DNA from: Mycolicibacterium duvalii
GTDB taxonomy: Bacteria; Actinomycetota; Actinomycetes; Mycobacteriales; Mycobacteriaceae
DNA length: 64,000 nucleotides
Direction of reading: 5' to 3'
Assembly: GCF_010726645.1 (NCBI RefSeq)
Contig: NZ_AP022563.1
Span: 868,001-932,000 of the forward strand
Both the position numbers and the translations under genes were made by a program. Below the pieces are notes generated by a model. That model did not search any database. It had not been told where the DNA came from and saw only the letters and a list, made by a program, of their open reading frames with translations. Below are positions 8,318-16,594 of the stretch, one piece after another (the first letter of the stretch is position 1; every line of letters begins with the position of its first letter).

Positions 8318-9925
8318 ATGCTGGCTCCGACCCAGTCCGACCTGCTGTCCACCGCCCGGGACGCGCACCGGCGCGGAGACTGGCATGCCAGCTACGAGGC
8401 GTTCGACGTGGTCGGCCGGTTGGCGCCGCTGAGCACCGACGACTTGGACGCGTTCTCCTTCGCGGCGTGGCGGCTGGGCTACATCAAAGAGTCCAGCCGA
8501 GCCGCCGAGCGGGTGTACGCCGAGCTGACCCGAACCGACTCGACCGCCGCCGCGATGAAGGCCAACGAACTGGCGCTGGCCTGGCTGGTGCGCGGCGATG
8601 TCAACATCGCCCAGGGCTGGATGAACCGGTCCCGTCGGCTGCTGACCGGTCTCGACGACAGCGCCGCTCACGGCTATCTGACCTACCTCGAAGCCGCGAT
8701 GGCCGCGGTGACGCACGATTTCGATGCGCTGCGCCGGCACGTCCTTCGATTGCGGGAACTCGCCGACCGCCTGGACACTCCCGCCGTCACCGCGCTGGGC
8801 CTGATCGCCGCGGGCGTCGACGCGATCCTGCACGCGCGCACCGCCGAGGGCTACGCGCTGATCGACGAGGCGATGCTGCCGTTGATGGCCGACCAGGTGC
8901 CCATCGAATGGGCCGGCGACCTGTACTGCATCGTGTTACACCACTGCCACAAGCTCGCCGATCTGCCGCGGATGCGTTCCTGGACGCAGTCGATGGAGCA
9001 GTGGTGCGGGGTGTCCGGATCCGTGCCCTACGGCGGGGTCTGCGATGTGCACAGGCTTCAGGTGCAGGTCGGCACCGACGACTACCGGACGCTGGAGAAC
9101 CGGCTGGCGTCGGCCAGCCGCGCGCTGCAGGACGTGAATGGCTGGGCCGCCGCCGAAGGCTACTACCAGCTCGGCGAGGTGCGCCGGCTGATGGGCGACT
9201 TCGACGGGGCAGCAACCGCGTTCGACCAAGCGCGGGCGTTGGGGATGGACCCGCAGCCCGGCGAAGCGCTGCTGGCCTGCCGGCGCGGGGAGCATGCCGG
9301 GGCGTGGACGGCGATCCGGCTGGCGCTGACCGGTGGCGATCGGCTGGACCGGGTGCGGCTGTTGCGCGCAGCGGTGCAGATCGCGCTGACCCGCGATGCC
9401 CTCGCCGAAGCCGAAACCCACTGTGTCGAACTCGAAGCCGACGCGCAAGCCTTCGGCACACCGGGGTTCCGCGCCTGGGCTGCGCACGCCCGCGGTGCGC
9501 TGCTGGTCCGACAGGGGCACTTCGAGCAGGCCCTGGAGGTGCTGACCGAGGCGCTGCGCGAATACCGGGTGCAGCAGTCGCGGTACGACACCGCCGAGGT
9601 CTACGGGTGGATGGTGCTGGCCCACCGCGGGCTGGGGCACCACGATGCCGCCGCCGCCGACGCGGCCACAGCCGACGCGATCTACGCCGAGCTCGGCGTA
9701 GACCCGGCCGGGATCTGCGGGTCCTCGGCGCCGGGACTTCTGACCCGGCGCGAATGCGAGGTGCTGGCCTGCATTGCCCGCGGCGCGACCAATCGGCAAG
9801 CGGCGCAACAGCTTTTCCTCAGCGAGAAGACGATCGGCCGCCACCTGGCCAACATCTATGCCAAGATCGGAGTGTCGTCGCGAACCGCGGCGGCGTCCTG
9901 GGCGCGGCAACACAACGTGATCTGA
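8318..9925 (+). CDS. LuxR-family regulator with TPR-like N-terminal part
   Basis: 535-residue regulator. The C-terminal 60 residues form a LuxR/FixJ DNA-binding domain ('LLTRRECEVLACIARGATNRQAAQQLFLSEKTIGRHLANIYAKIG'). The remaining ~470 residues are a succession of helical hairpins rich in A/L/R, as in the TPR-like sensor arm of LAL/MalT-type regulators. I see no Walker A motif, so the ATPase module of full LAL regulators is missing. ATG at 8318 has GGAG 3-4 nt upstream; a TATCCT hexamer near 8281-8286 could be the promoter. Divergent from mscR, so it may control mscR or its own operon; the inducer is unknown. Confidence 0.82.
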   Translation: MLAPTQSDLLSTARDAHRRGDWHASYEAFDVVGRLAPLSTDDLDAFSFAAWRLGYIKESSRAAERVYAELTRTDSTAAAMKANELALAWLVRGDVNIAQGWMNRSRRLLTGLDDSAAHGYLTYLEAAMAAVTHDFDALRRHVLRLRELADRLDTPAVTALGLIAAGVDAILHARTAEGYALIDEAMLPLMADQVPIEWAGDLYCIVLHHCHKLADLPRMRSWTQSMEQWCGVSGSVPYGGVCDVHRLQVQVGTDDYRTLENRLASASRALQDVNGWAAAEGYYQLGEVRRLMGDFDGAATAFDQARALGMDPQPGEALLACRRGEHAGAWTAIRLALTGGDRLDRVRLLRAAVQIALTRDALAEAETHCVELEADAQAFGTPGFRAWAAHARGALLVRQGHFEQALEVLTEALREYRVQQSRYDTAEVYGWMVLAHRGLGHHDAAAADAATADAIYAELGVDPAGICGSSAPGLLTRRECEVLACIARGATNRQAAQQLFLSEKTIGRHLANIYAKIGVSSRTAAASWARQHNVI

Positions 9926-10017
9926 TCTGATCTGCATCATTTGCCCCATGGGCGGGCGAACAAATACATCGGGTAACCGATGCCACGGCGCTGCCGGGCG
10001 GCCTAACGTTGCTGGTC

Positions 10018-11094
10018 ATGACGACATTGCACGACCCTTCGACGGTCGACACCACCGAGGAATTCGCCCAGCGCATCGTGGGTGCCATCGACGCTGCCAG
10101 CGTGGCGATCCTGCTGTCCATCGGCCACCAGACCCGGCTGTTCGACACTCTCGCCGAACTGCCCCCGGCCACCAGCACCCAGATCGCCGACGCCGCCGGC
10201 CTCGACGAGCGTTACGTGCGCGAATGGCTGGGCGGGGTGGTCACCGCGGGCATCATCGACTACGACGCGGCGGCGCAGACGTATTCGCTGGCCCCACACC
10301 GCGCCGCCGTGCTGACCCGTAACGCCGGGCCCGACAACCTGGCCCGGGTCGCGCAGTTCATCCCGCTGCTGGGTGAGGTCGAACAGAAGGTCATCGCCTG
10401 CTTCCGGCACGGTGGCGGTCTGTCCTATGCCGAGTATCCGCGGTTTCACACGCTCATGGCCGAGGAGAGCGGCGAGGTGTTCGACGCCGCGCTGGTCGAT
10501 GTGGTGCTGCCCCTGGTCGACGGGCTGCCCGAGAAGCTGACGGCCGGCGTCGATGTCGCCGACTTCGGGTGCGGCAGCGGTCATGCGGTCAACGTGATGG
10601 CCCAGGCGTTTCCGGCCAGCAGGTTCGTCGGCATCGATTTCTCCGAGGAAGGTCTGGCGGCGGGGACGGACGAGGCGCGTCGCCTCGGCCTGACCAACGC
10701 CGCTTTCGAGCAGGCCGACGTCGCCGGTTACGACCGCACCGAGGTCTTCGACGTCGTCACGGCGTTCGACGCGATCCACGACCAGGCTCATCCGGCGCGC
10801 GTGCTGGCCAACATCCACCGCGCGTTGCGTCCCGGCGGGGTGTTCCTGATGGTCGACATCAAGGCCTCCACGAGACTCGAGGACAACATCGGGGTGCCGT
10901 TCGCGCCGTACCTCTACACCGTCTCCACGATGCACTGCATGAGCGTGTCGCTGGGCCTCGATGGTGACGGGCTGGGCACCTGCTGGGGGCGTGAACTGGC
11001 CACCAGCATGCTGTCCGACGCCGGCTTCAGCGACGTGACGGTGCGCGAGATCGACTCCGACCCGCTGAATTACTACTACGTCGGGCGGAAGTGA
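10018..11094 (+). CDS. class I SAM-dependent methyltransferase, Rv2258c-like
   Basis: 358-residue two-domain methyltransferase. The N-terminal ~100 residues form a winged-helix-like domain ('[29 protein letters not shown]'), which in O-methyltransferases mediates dimerisation. The C-terminal Rossmann domain carries the SAM motif around residues 181-192 ('[15 protein letters not shown]') and acidic post-motif 'GIDFSEE'. Length and position match Rv2258c, originally listed as a regulator but structurally a methyltransferase; its substrate is not known to me. The next gene, a homocysteine methyltransferase, overlaps by GTGA. A TAACGT hexamer ending 8 nt before ATG suggests a very short leader. 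Confidence 0.87.
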   Translation: MTTLHDPSTVDTTEEFAQRIVGAIDAASVAILLSIGHQTRLFDTLAELPPATSTQIADAAGLDERYVREWLGGVVTAGIIDYDAAAQTYSLAPHRAAVLTRNAGPDNLARVAQFIPLLGEVEQKVIACFRHGGGLSYAEYPRFHTLMAEESGEVFDAALVDVVLPLVDGLPEKLTAGVDVADFGCGSGHAVNVMAQAFPASRFVGIDFSEEGLAAGTDEARRLGLTNAAFEQADVAGYDRTEVFDVVTAFDAIHDQAHPARVLANIHRALRPGGVFLMVDIKASTRLEDNIGVPFAPYLYTVSTMHCMSVSLGLDGDGLGTCWGRELATSMLSDAGFSDVTVREIDSDPLNYYYVGRK

Positions 11095-12005
11095 GCCCGA
11101 TGTTGTTCGTCACCGACGGCGGCCTGGAGACCGAACTCGTCTTCCACGACGGTCGGGACCTTCCGGGTTTCGCCGCGTTCCCGCTGCTGGAAACCCCTGA
11201 CGGTCGGGCCCGGCTGCAGCGCTACTACGACGGTTATCTCGACATCGCCCGACGGCACCGCACCGGCTTCGTGGTCGAGACCCCGACCTGGCGCGCCAAC
11301 CCCGACTGGGCGGCGCAACTCGGGTACTCGGTGCAGCGGCTCGACGAGCTCAATCGCGCGGCGGTCGAACTGGCCGAGGAGGTGCGCGCGGCCGCGCAGG
11401 CCGACGGCGTCACCGCAGTGGTGAGCGGATGTATCGGTCCGCGCGGGGACGGGTACGACCCCGGCGCCGCCATGACCACTGGCGAAGCCGAGGACTACCA
11501 CGCCACCCAGATCGGGACCTACGCGGCGACGTCAGCCGATCGGGTCACCGCGATCACGATGACCAACACACCCGAGGCGGTCGGCGTGGTCCGGGCCGCC
11601 GCGGCGGCCGGCATCACCTCCGCGGTCTCGTTCACCGTCGAGACCGACGGCCGGCTGCCCACGGGTCAGCCGCTGCATGAGGCCGTCGAGCAGACCGACG
11701 CCGAGACCGCTGCCGCCGCGGAGTTCTTCATGGTCAACTGTGCGCACCCGACGCACTTCGCGGCCGCGCTCGACCACGACGGCCCGTGGCTGCGACGGCT
11801 GGGCGGGCTGCGCGCCAACGCCTCGACCCTCAGCCACGCTGAACTCGACGTGGCCACCGAGTTGGACGACGGCGATCCCGACGATCTGGCGGCTGCGCAC
11901 GTCGCGCTGCGCCACCGTCTGCCCGCGGTCGCGGTGCTCGGCGGGTGCTGCGGCACCGACGCCCGGCATGTGGCCGCGCTGTGCGCCGCTTGGGAGGCGA
12001 ACTAG
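11091..12005 (+). CDS. homocysteine S-methyltransferase (MmuM-like)
   Basis: 304-residue cobalamin-independent homocysteine methyltransferase domain protein. Zinc-binding cysteines are present: C217 in 'MVNCAHP' and the adjacent pair C286-C287 in 'GGCCGTD'. The N-terminus '[12 protein letters not shown]' and '[11 protein letters not shown]' are typical of the MmuM group, which transfers a methyl from S-methylmethionine (or SAM) to homocysteine to make methionine. GTG start overlapping the upstream methyltransferase stop means translational coupling; recycling of homocysteine derived from SAM use is a plausible joint role. The methyl donor is not determinable here. Confidence 0.9.
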   Translation: MSPMLFVTDGGLETELVFHDGRDLPGFAAFPLLETPDGRARLQRYYDGYLDIARRHRTGFVVETPTWRANPDWAAQLGYSVQRLDELNRAAVELAEEVRAAAQADGVTAVVSGCIGPRGDGYDPGAAMTTGEAEDYHATQIGTYAATSADRVTAITMTNTPEAVGVVRAAAAAGITSAVSFTVETDGRLPTGQPLHEAVEQTDAETAAAAEFFMVNCAHPTHFAAALDHDGPWLRRLGGLRANASTLSHAELDVATELDDGDPDDLAAAHVALRHRLPAVAVLGGCCGTDARHVAALCAAWEAN

Positions 12006-12016
12006 GCTCGGGCGCG

Positions 12017-12841
12017 ATGAGCGCACTCGACGTGCTGGCCGACTGGCCGGTCCCGACTGTGGCCGCGGCGGTGGTGGGCCGCGACGGGACGATCGCCCAC
12101 CACGGCGACACCACCCACGCATTCGCGCTGGCGTCGGTGACCAAGCTGCTTGTCGCCCGCGCCGTCCAGGTGGCCGTCGAAGAAGGGGCGGTCGACCTGG
12201 ACAGCGAGGCCGGGCCGCCGGGATCGACCGTGCAGCACCTCCTGGCGCACGCGGCCGGCTACGAGATGACCTCGGGCAAGGTCATCGCCGCGCCGGGCAC
12301 CCGCAGGATCTACTCGAATCACGGTTTCACCGTGCTGGCCCAGACTCTCGAACAGGCGACCGACATTCCGTTCGCCGACTACCTCCGCGACGCGGTGTTC
12401 CAACCGCTCGGGATGTCGGACACGGCGTTCGACGGTGGGGCCGAGGCGGCCGGATTCGGCGGCACATCCACGGTCGACGACCTGGCGGTATTCGCCCGTG
12501 ACCTGCTGGTTCCCGCCACCGTGTCGCAGCAGATGCACGACCGGGCCATCAGTGTGGCCTTCGAGGGGCTCGACGGGGTGCTGCCCGGGTTCGGGGTGCA
12601 GCGACCCAACGACTGGGGCCTCGGTTTCGAGATTCGCGACGGCAAATCCCCGCACTGGACCGGGGCGGCGAACTCGCCGCGCACGTTCGGCCATTTCGGT
12701 CAGTCCGGGACGTTCCTGTGGGTGGATCCCGAGGCGGAGTTGGCGCTGGTCGTGCTCACGGACCGGCAGTTCGGCGACTGGGCACACGAGGTGATGCCGG
12801 CACTGTCTGATGAAGTCCTAAGAGAGTTCGGGTCGGACTAG
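12017..12841 (+). CDS. serine beta-lactamase-fold hydrolase (class C/esterase-like)
   Basis: 274-residue penicillin-binding-protein/beta-lactamase-fold protein equivalent in position to Rv2257c. The nucleophile motif SxxK is present (S40-V-T-K43), as is the YxN motif (Y99-S-N101), and a late 'HFGQSG' (HxG) replaces KTG, as in esterase/DD-peptidase-like members. There is no signal peptide, so it is probably cytoplasmic and not a resistance enzyme. Starts 11 nt after the homocysteine methyltransferase and is likely in the same operon. Substrate unknown. Confidence 0.85.
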   Translation: MSALDVLADWPVPTVAAAVVGRDGTIAHHGDTTHAFALASVTKLLVARAVQVAVEEGAVDLDSEAGPPGSTVQHLLAHAAGYEMTSGKVIAAPGTRRIYSNHGFTVLAQTLEQATDIPFADYLRDAVFQPLGMSDTAFDGGAEAAGFGGTSTVDDLAVFARDLLVPATVSQQMHDRAISVAFEGLDGVLPGFGVQRPNDWGLGFEIRDGKSPHWTGAANSPRTFGHFGQSGTFLWVDPEAELALVVLTDRQFGDWAHEVMPALSDEVLREFGSD

Positions 12842-12970
12842 CGCAACGTCCGTCTCACGAGGCACAATGGACTCGCAAGTCACAACTTCATCTGCATTCA
12901 CTTTTGCTGCTGTTCGGCGCACACCAGGTCGTTGGGGAAGACGTCCCTCGTGGAGCCGAAGGAGTAGCAG

Positions 12971-13483
12971 ATGCGTGCAGCGAACCAATTCGCCGACGCG
13001 ACGACGGGCGTGGTGTACATCCATGCCTCGCCCGCGGCGGTGTGCCCGCATGTCGAGTGGGCGTTGTCGTCGACCCTCAATGCGAGGGCGAATCTGAAGT
13101 GGACGCCGCAGCCCGCCATGCCCGGGCAGCTCCGTGCGGTGACCAACTGGGTCGGCCCGGTGGGCACCGGAGCCCAGTTGGCCAATGCGCTGCGCTCCTG
13201 GTCGGTGCTGCGCTTCGAGGTGACCGAGGACCCCAGTCAGGGCGTGGACGGCCACCGCTGGTGCCACACCCCGCAGTTGGGGTTGTGGAGCGGTGCGATG
13301 AGTGCCAACGGTGACGTGATGGTCGGTGAGATGAGGCTGCGCACGCTGATGGCCGGCGGTGCGGACATGCTGGCCTCGGAGCTGGACTCCGTGCTGGGCA
13401 CCGCGTGGGACGAGGCGCTCGAGGCCTACCGCGACGGGGGCGAGGGCGCCGAGGTCAGCTGGCTGAGCAGGGGAGTGGGCTAA
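12971..13483 (+). CDS. DUF3145 family protein
   Basis: 170-residue actinobacteria-specific protein of the DUF3145 type (Rv2256c-like). It contains the conserved 'GVVYIHASPAAVCPHVEWAL' and 'RWCHTPQLGLW' segments. No signal or membrane helix and no known enzymatic motif. ATG with GAAGGAG 6-10 nt upstream. The 129 nt before it contain no gene that I can see. It converges with the lipid kinase gene, with stop codons overlapping by 4 nt. Confidence 0.85.
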   Translation: MRAANQFADATTGVVYIHASPAAVCPHVEWALSSTLNARANLKWTPQPAMPGQLRAVTNWVGPVGTGAQLANALRSWSVLRFEVTEDPSQGVDGHRWCHTPQLGLWSGAMSANGDVMVGEMRLRTLMAGGADMLASELDSVLGTAWDEALEAYRDGGEGAEVSWLSRGVG

Positions 13484-14385
13484 ACGGGCCGCAGGATCTT
13501 CAGCGCGGCGGGAACCGCGGAGATCCGCACCGGCAGCGGACAGACGTACTCGCCGTCGGCATAGGCATTGATGTCGAAATCCCCGGGCACTTCCACCGTG
13601 ATGACACGGGCCCGCGCCGTGCGCACCTCGTCGAGGTCGACGTGGGTGCCCTTGAACACGGTCGGGAACAACCGGATCAGCCGGGTGCGCGATGCGGAGG
13701 CGACCATGGTCGCGTCGATCCGGCCGTCGCGCGGGTCCGCATCGGGACAGATCAGCATGCCGCCGCCGTAGCTGCGGGTGTTGCCGAATGCGGCCAGGGT
13801 GAGCTCGGTCGTGAGCTCCGTGCCGTCGAACGTCAGCCGGAACGGCAGCAGCCGTAGTTTCGACAACTCGGCGACCATCGCGAGGTTGTAGCGCATCCGG
13901 CCGTGCGGCCAGCGCATTCGGTTGGTGCGGTCGGTCACCAGCGAGTCGAACCCGGCGGCCATCACGGTGCCGAACCATCGACGCGTGCCGTCGGCGCCCT
14001 CGATCAACCCGAGATCGATGGTGTCGGCCTCGCCGTCGACGACGACGTCGGCGGCGGCCACCGGATTGGTGGGGATGCCGAACTCGCGCGCGTGGTCGTT
14101 GCCCGTCCCGGCCGGGACGATGCCCAGCGGGATGTCGGTCTGGGCGAGCACCTGCAGCGCCAGGGACACGATGCCGTCGCCGCCGACGACCACCAGCGCG
14201 TCCATCCCGCGTTCCAGCGCACCCTCGACCAACAGCCGGGCGTGCGCGGGGTCGCGGCCGGCGATGGCCACCACATCGACGCCCCGCTTGTGCAGGTGCG
14301 CGATGGCCCGTTCGGCGGCGTGCGACGCGCTGCCATGCCCGGACGCCGGATTGGTCAGGACGGTGACGCGCGAGCGGCCGGTCAC
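13480..14385 (-). CDS. diacylglycerol/lipid kinase, Rv2252-like
   Basis: 301-residue DAGK-catalytic-domain protein. It begins 'RVTVLTNPASGHGSA' (nucleotide-binding NPxSG-like motif), then 'VVVGGDGIVSLALQVLAQ' (GGDG) and 'GIVPAGTGNDHAREFG' (GTxND), the diagnostic motifs of the family. Rv2252 is known to phosphorylate diacylglycerol and has been linked to phosphatidylinositol-mannoside precursor supply. The start is the GTG that overlaps the upstream flavoenzyme stop (GTGA); the open frame continues upstream inside that gene and should be ignored. Confidence 0.9.
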   Translation of the reverse strand: MTGRSRVTVLTNPASGHGSASHAAERAIAHLHKRGVDVVAIAGRDPAHARLLVEGALERGMDALVVVGGDGIVSLALQVLAQTDIPLGIVPAGTGNDHAREFGIPTNPVAAADVVVDGEADTIDLGLIEGADGTRRWFGTVMAAGFDSLVTDRTNRMRWPHGRMRYNLAMVAELSKLRLLPFRLTFDGTELTTELTLAAFGNTRSYGGGMLICPDADPRDGRIDATMVASASRTRLIRLFPTVFKGTHVDLDEVRTARARVITVEVPGDFDINAYADGEYVCPLPVRISAVPAALKILRPV

Positions 14386-15998
14386 GGAATCAGCTTGCCC
14401 GGATTGAGGATTCCCGCCGGGTCCAGCGTCGCCTTCACCGCCCGCAGCACCTCGACGCCCAGTTCGCCGACCTCGTCGCGCATCCAAGGCCGATGGTCCG
14501 CACCGACCGCGTGGTGGTGGGTGATGGTCGCGCCGGAACGCATCATCGCCTCGGACGCCGCGGCCTTGGCCGTGCGCCACTGCTCGATCGGATTGCCGCG
14601 CTGGGCGGCGACGACGGTGAAGTACAGCGACGCTCCGGTCGGGTACACATGCGAAATGTGGCACAGCACCAGGGCTGCTGTCCCCGATTCGGCCAGGGAG
14701 TCGGTGAGTGCCGCGGTCACCGCGGTCTTCACCGCCGCCAGGTTCGACCAGTTCGTCGCCGTCTCCAGCGTCTCGCACAGCGCGCCGGCGGCCAGCAGCG
14801 CGTCGCGCAGATACGGGGCGTTGAACCGGCCGTGCTCCCAGTCGCGTGCGGGCTGTTCCCCCAGCGAGGTGCCGCCCCGGGCGGCCAGCAGCTCACGCGT
14901 CTCGGCGTGCCGGCTGGCCACATGGGCTTCGGTACCTTCGAACGCCGTGATGGCCAGGCAGCCGCCGGTGATCTGCTGTTCGCCGATCTGCTCGGTGGTG
15001 GCCAGGTTGACGCCGGTCTCGGCTTCGTCGGACAACCGGATCACCGTCGGCCCGGTGCCGGTCTGCACCACGGCGCGCAGTGCCTCGGCGCCCGTGGCGA
15101 AATCCGGGAAAGACCACGCTTCGTAGCGGGTGCTCTCCGGCACCGGGTGGACGCGCACGCGCACGCGGGTGATCACCCCGAACGTCCCCTCCGAGCCGAG
15201 CAGCAGGTGCCGAAGATCCGGTCCGGCCGCCGACGCCGGGGCGCGCCCGACGTCGAGGATGCCGGCGGGGGTCACCGCGCGCACACCGCGGACCATGTCG
15301 TCGAAGCGGCCGTAACCCGCAGAGTCCTGACCCGACGAGCGGGTGGCCGCGAAGCCGCCGATGGTGGCGAACCGGAAGCTCTGCGGAAAATGGCCGAGTG
15401 AGAATCCCCGCTCGCCGAGCAGCTGCTCGGCCTGCGGGCCGGTCAGTCCGGCGCCGAGTTCGGCCTCCCAGGACACCGCGTCGAGCGCATGCAGCTCGTC
15501 GAGCCGGCGCAGATCCAGCGTCACCACGGCCTTGAAGTCGCCGCGCAACGGGTCCAGCCCGCCGACCACGCTGGTCCCGCCGCCGAACGGGACGACGGCG
15601 ATGCTGTGGTCGGCGCAGTAGCCGAGCAACTCCGCCACCTCCTGCTCGCTACCCGGGAGCAGGACCGCGTCGGGCGCATCCTGCACGCCGAAATCCTTGC
15701 GGCGCAGTAGGTCCAACGTGGATTTGCCGCCCGCCCGCAACAGCCGGCCGCGGTCGTCGACCACCAGGTGCTCGGCGCCGACGATGGCGCCCATTCCGGA
15801 GCGGTCGGCCGGGGCCAACGCCGACGGCCGCAACCGCACCTGCTCGATCTCGGGCTGGGCGATGTCGGTGGCGTCGATGCCCAGCGCTTGGTTGAGCAGA
15901 CTGCGGATTCCGGCCGAGAGCGGCTTGGCCAACACCGGGTCACCCCAGGCATTCCACTGCATCGGCGGGTCGCTCGGCTGCGCTGCTGCGGGAGTCAT
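14382..15998 (-). CDS. FAD-binding oxidase, alkyldihydroxyacetonephosphate-synthase-like
   Basis: 538-residue flavoprotein equivalent to Rv2251. The N-terminal PCMH-type FAD domain includes 'VPFGGGTSVVGGL' (about residues 138-150) and 'GHFPQSFRFATIGGFAATRSSG'; the latter is characteristic of alkyl-DHAP synthase relatives. The C-terminal part ends with the oxidase-typical 'LDPAGILNPGKL'. True ADPS makes ether lipids; whether the mycobacterial protein does is unknown. It is coupled by GTGA to a lipid kinase, supporting a lipid role. Its ATG is only 17 nt from the divergent TetR start. Confidence 0.87.
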   Translation of the reverse strand: MTPAAAQPSDPPMQWNAWGDPVLAKPLSAGIRSLLNQALGIDATDIAQPEIEQVRLRPSALAPADRSGMGAIVGAEHLVVDDRGRLLRAGGKSTLDLLRRKDFGVQDAPDAVLLPGSEQEVAELLGYCADHSIAVVPFGGGTSVVGGLDPLRGDFKAVVTLDLRRLDELHALDAVSWEAELGAGLTGPQAEQLLGERGFSLGHFPQSFRFATIGGFAATRSSGQDSAGYGRFDDMVRGVRAVTPAGILDVGRAPASAAGPDLRHLLLGSEGTFGVITRVRVRVHPVPESTRYEAWSFPDFATGAEALRAVVQTGTGPTVIRLSDEAETGVNLATTEQIGEQQITGGCLAITAFEGTEAHVASRHAETRELLAARGGTSLGEQPARDWEHGRFNAPYLRDALLAAGALCETLETATNWSNLAAVKTAVTAALTDSLAESGTAALVLCHISHVYPTGASLYFTVVAAQRGNPIEQWRTAKAAASEAMMRSGATITHHHAVGADHRPWMRDEVGELGVEVLRAVKATLDPAGILNPGKLIP

Positions 15999-16035
15999 GA
16001 GTTACAGTATTACAGATGACGTCAATCCGTAACTC
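15999..16035. promoter_or_regulatory. compact divergent promoter / putative TetR operator
   Basis: The 17-nt gap between the two ATGs contains TACAGT (16003-16008, plus strand, 7 nt before the TetR ATG) and, on the opposite strand, TACTGT (16009-16004), giving overlapping -10-like hexamers back to back. An inverted repeat GAGTTAC (15999-16005) / GTAACTC (16029-16035) spans the TetR start, and TTACAG is directly repeated. Transcription in both directions is therefore likely leaderless or nearly so, and TetR autorepression is plausible; both are inference. Confidence 0.5.
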
Positions 16036-16594
16036 GGTGGCCACGGTCGAGGAGCGCATCCTCGACGCCGCAGCGGCCTGCGTCCTGGCCTACGGTGTGG
16101 ACCGGGTGACGATGACCGAGATCGCCCGGCGGGCCCGGGTCAGCCGTCCGACGATCTATCGCCGCTGGCCCGACATCCGCTGGGTGATCGCCGAACTTCT
16201 GACCGTGCGTATCGCCGGGGTGCTCGACGGGGTGCCCGAGCAGGGGGTCGGCCGGGCCGCCACGGTGGCCCGGGTGGTGGCCGTGGCGCGGCACCTGCGC
16301 AATGACGACGTGGTGATGTCGGTCATCCACAACGCCCCCGCGATCGCGATGACCTACATCGCCGACCGGCTCGGCACCAGCCAGCAGATCCTCGTCGACA
16401 CCTTGGCCGAGGCGATCAAGGCCGGTCAGGACGAGGGCAGCATCCGCGCCGGGGACCCGCGGGGGATGGCCGCGATGTGCCTGCTGATCACCCAGTCGAC
16501 CATCCAGTCGGCCCAGATGGTCGGTGACCTGCTCGACGCCGACGCCCTCGACACGGAACTGGGCCTGGCCCTGAGCGGATATCTGAAACCATGA
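16016..16594 (+). CDS. TetR-family transcriptional regulator, Rv2250c-like
   Basis: 192-residue regulator. Residues about 12-60 form the TetR helix-turn-helix ('VEERILDAAAACVLAYGVDRVTMTEIARRARVSRPTIYRRW'); the remainder is the variable ligand domain. It is divergent from the ADPS-like flavoenzyme and overlaps the glpD start (ATGA). It is therefore well placed to regulate both, perhaps in response to a lipid or glycerol metabolite; the ligand is unknown. Confidence 0.9.
   Translation: MTSIRNSVATVEERILDAAAACVLAYGVDRVTMTEIARRARVSRPTIYRRWPDIRWVIAELLTVRIAGVLDGVPEQGVGRAATVARVVAVARHLRNDDVVMSVIHNAPAIAMTYIADRLGTSQQILVDTLAEAIKAGQDEGSIRAGDPRGMAAMCLLITQSTIQSAQMVGDLLDADALDTELGLALSGYLKP

Noticed and set aside
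14386..14778. N-terminal extension of the lipid kinase frame
   Set aside because: Lies wholly within the upstream flavoenzyme gene; the GTG at 14385 gives family length and a GTGA overlap.
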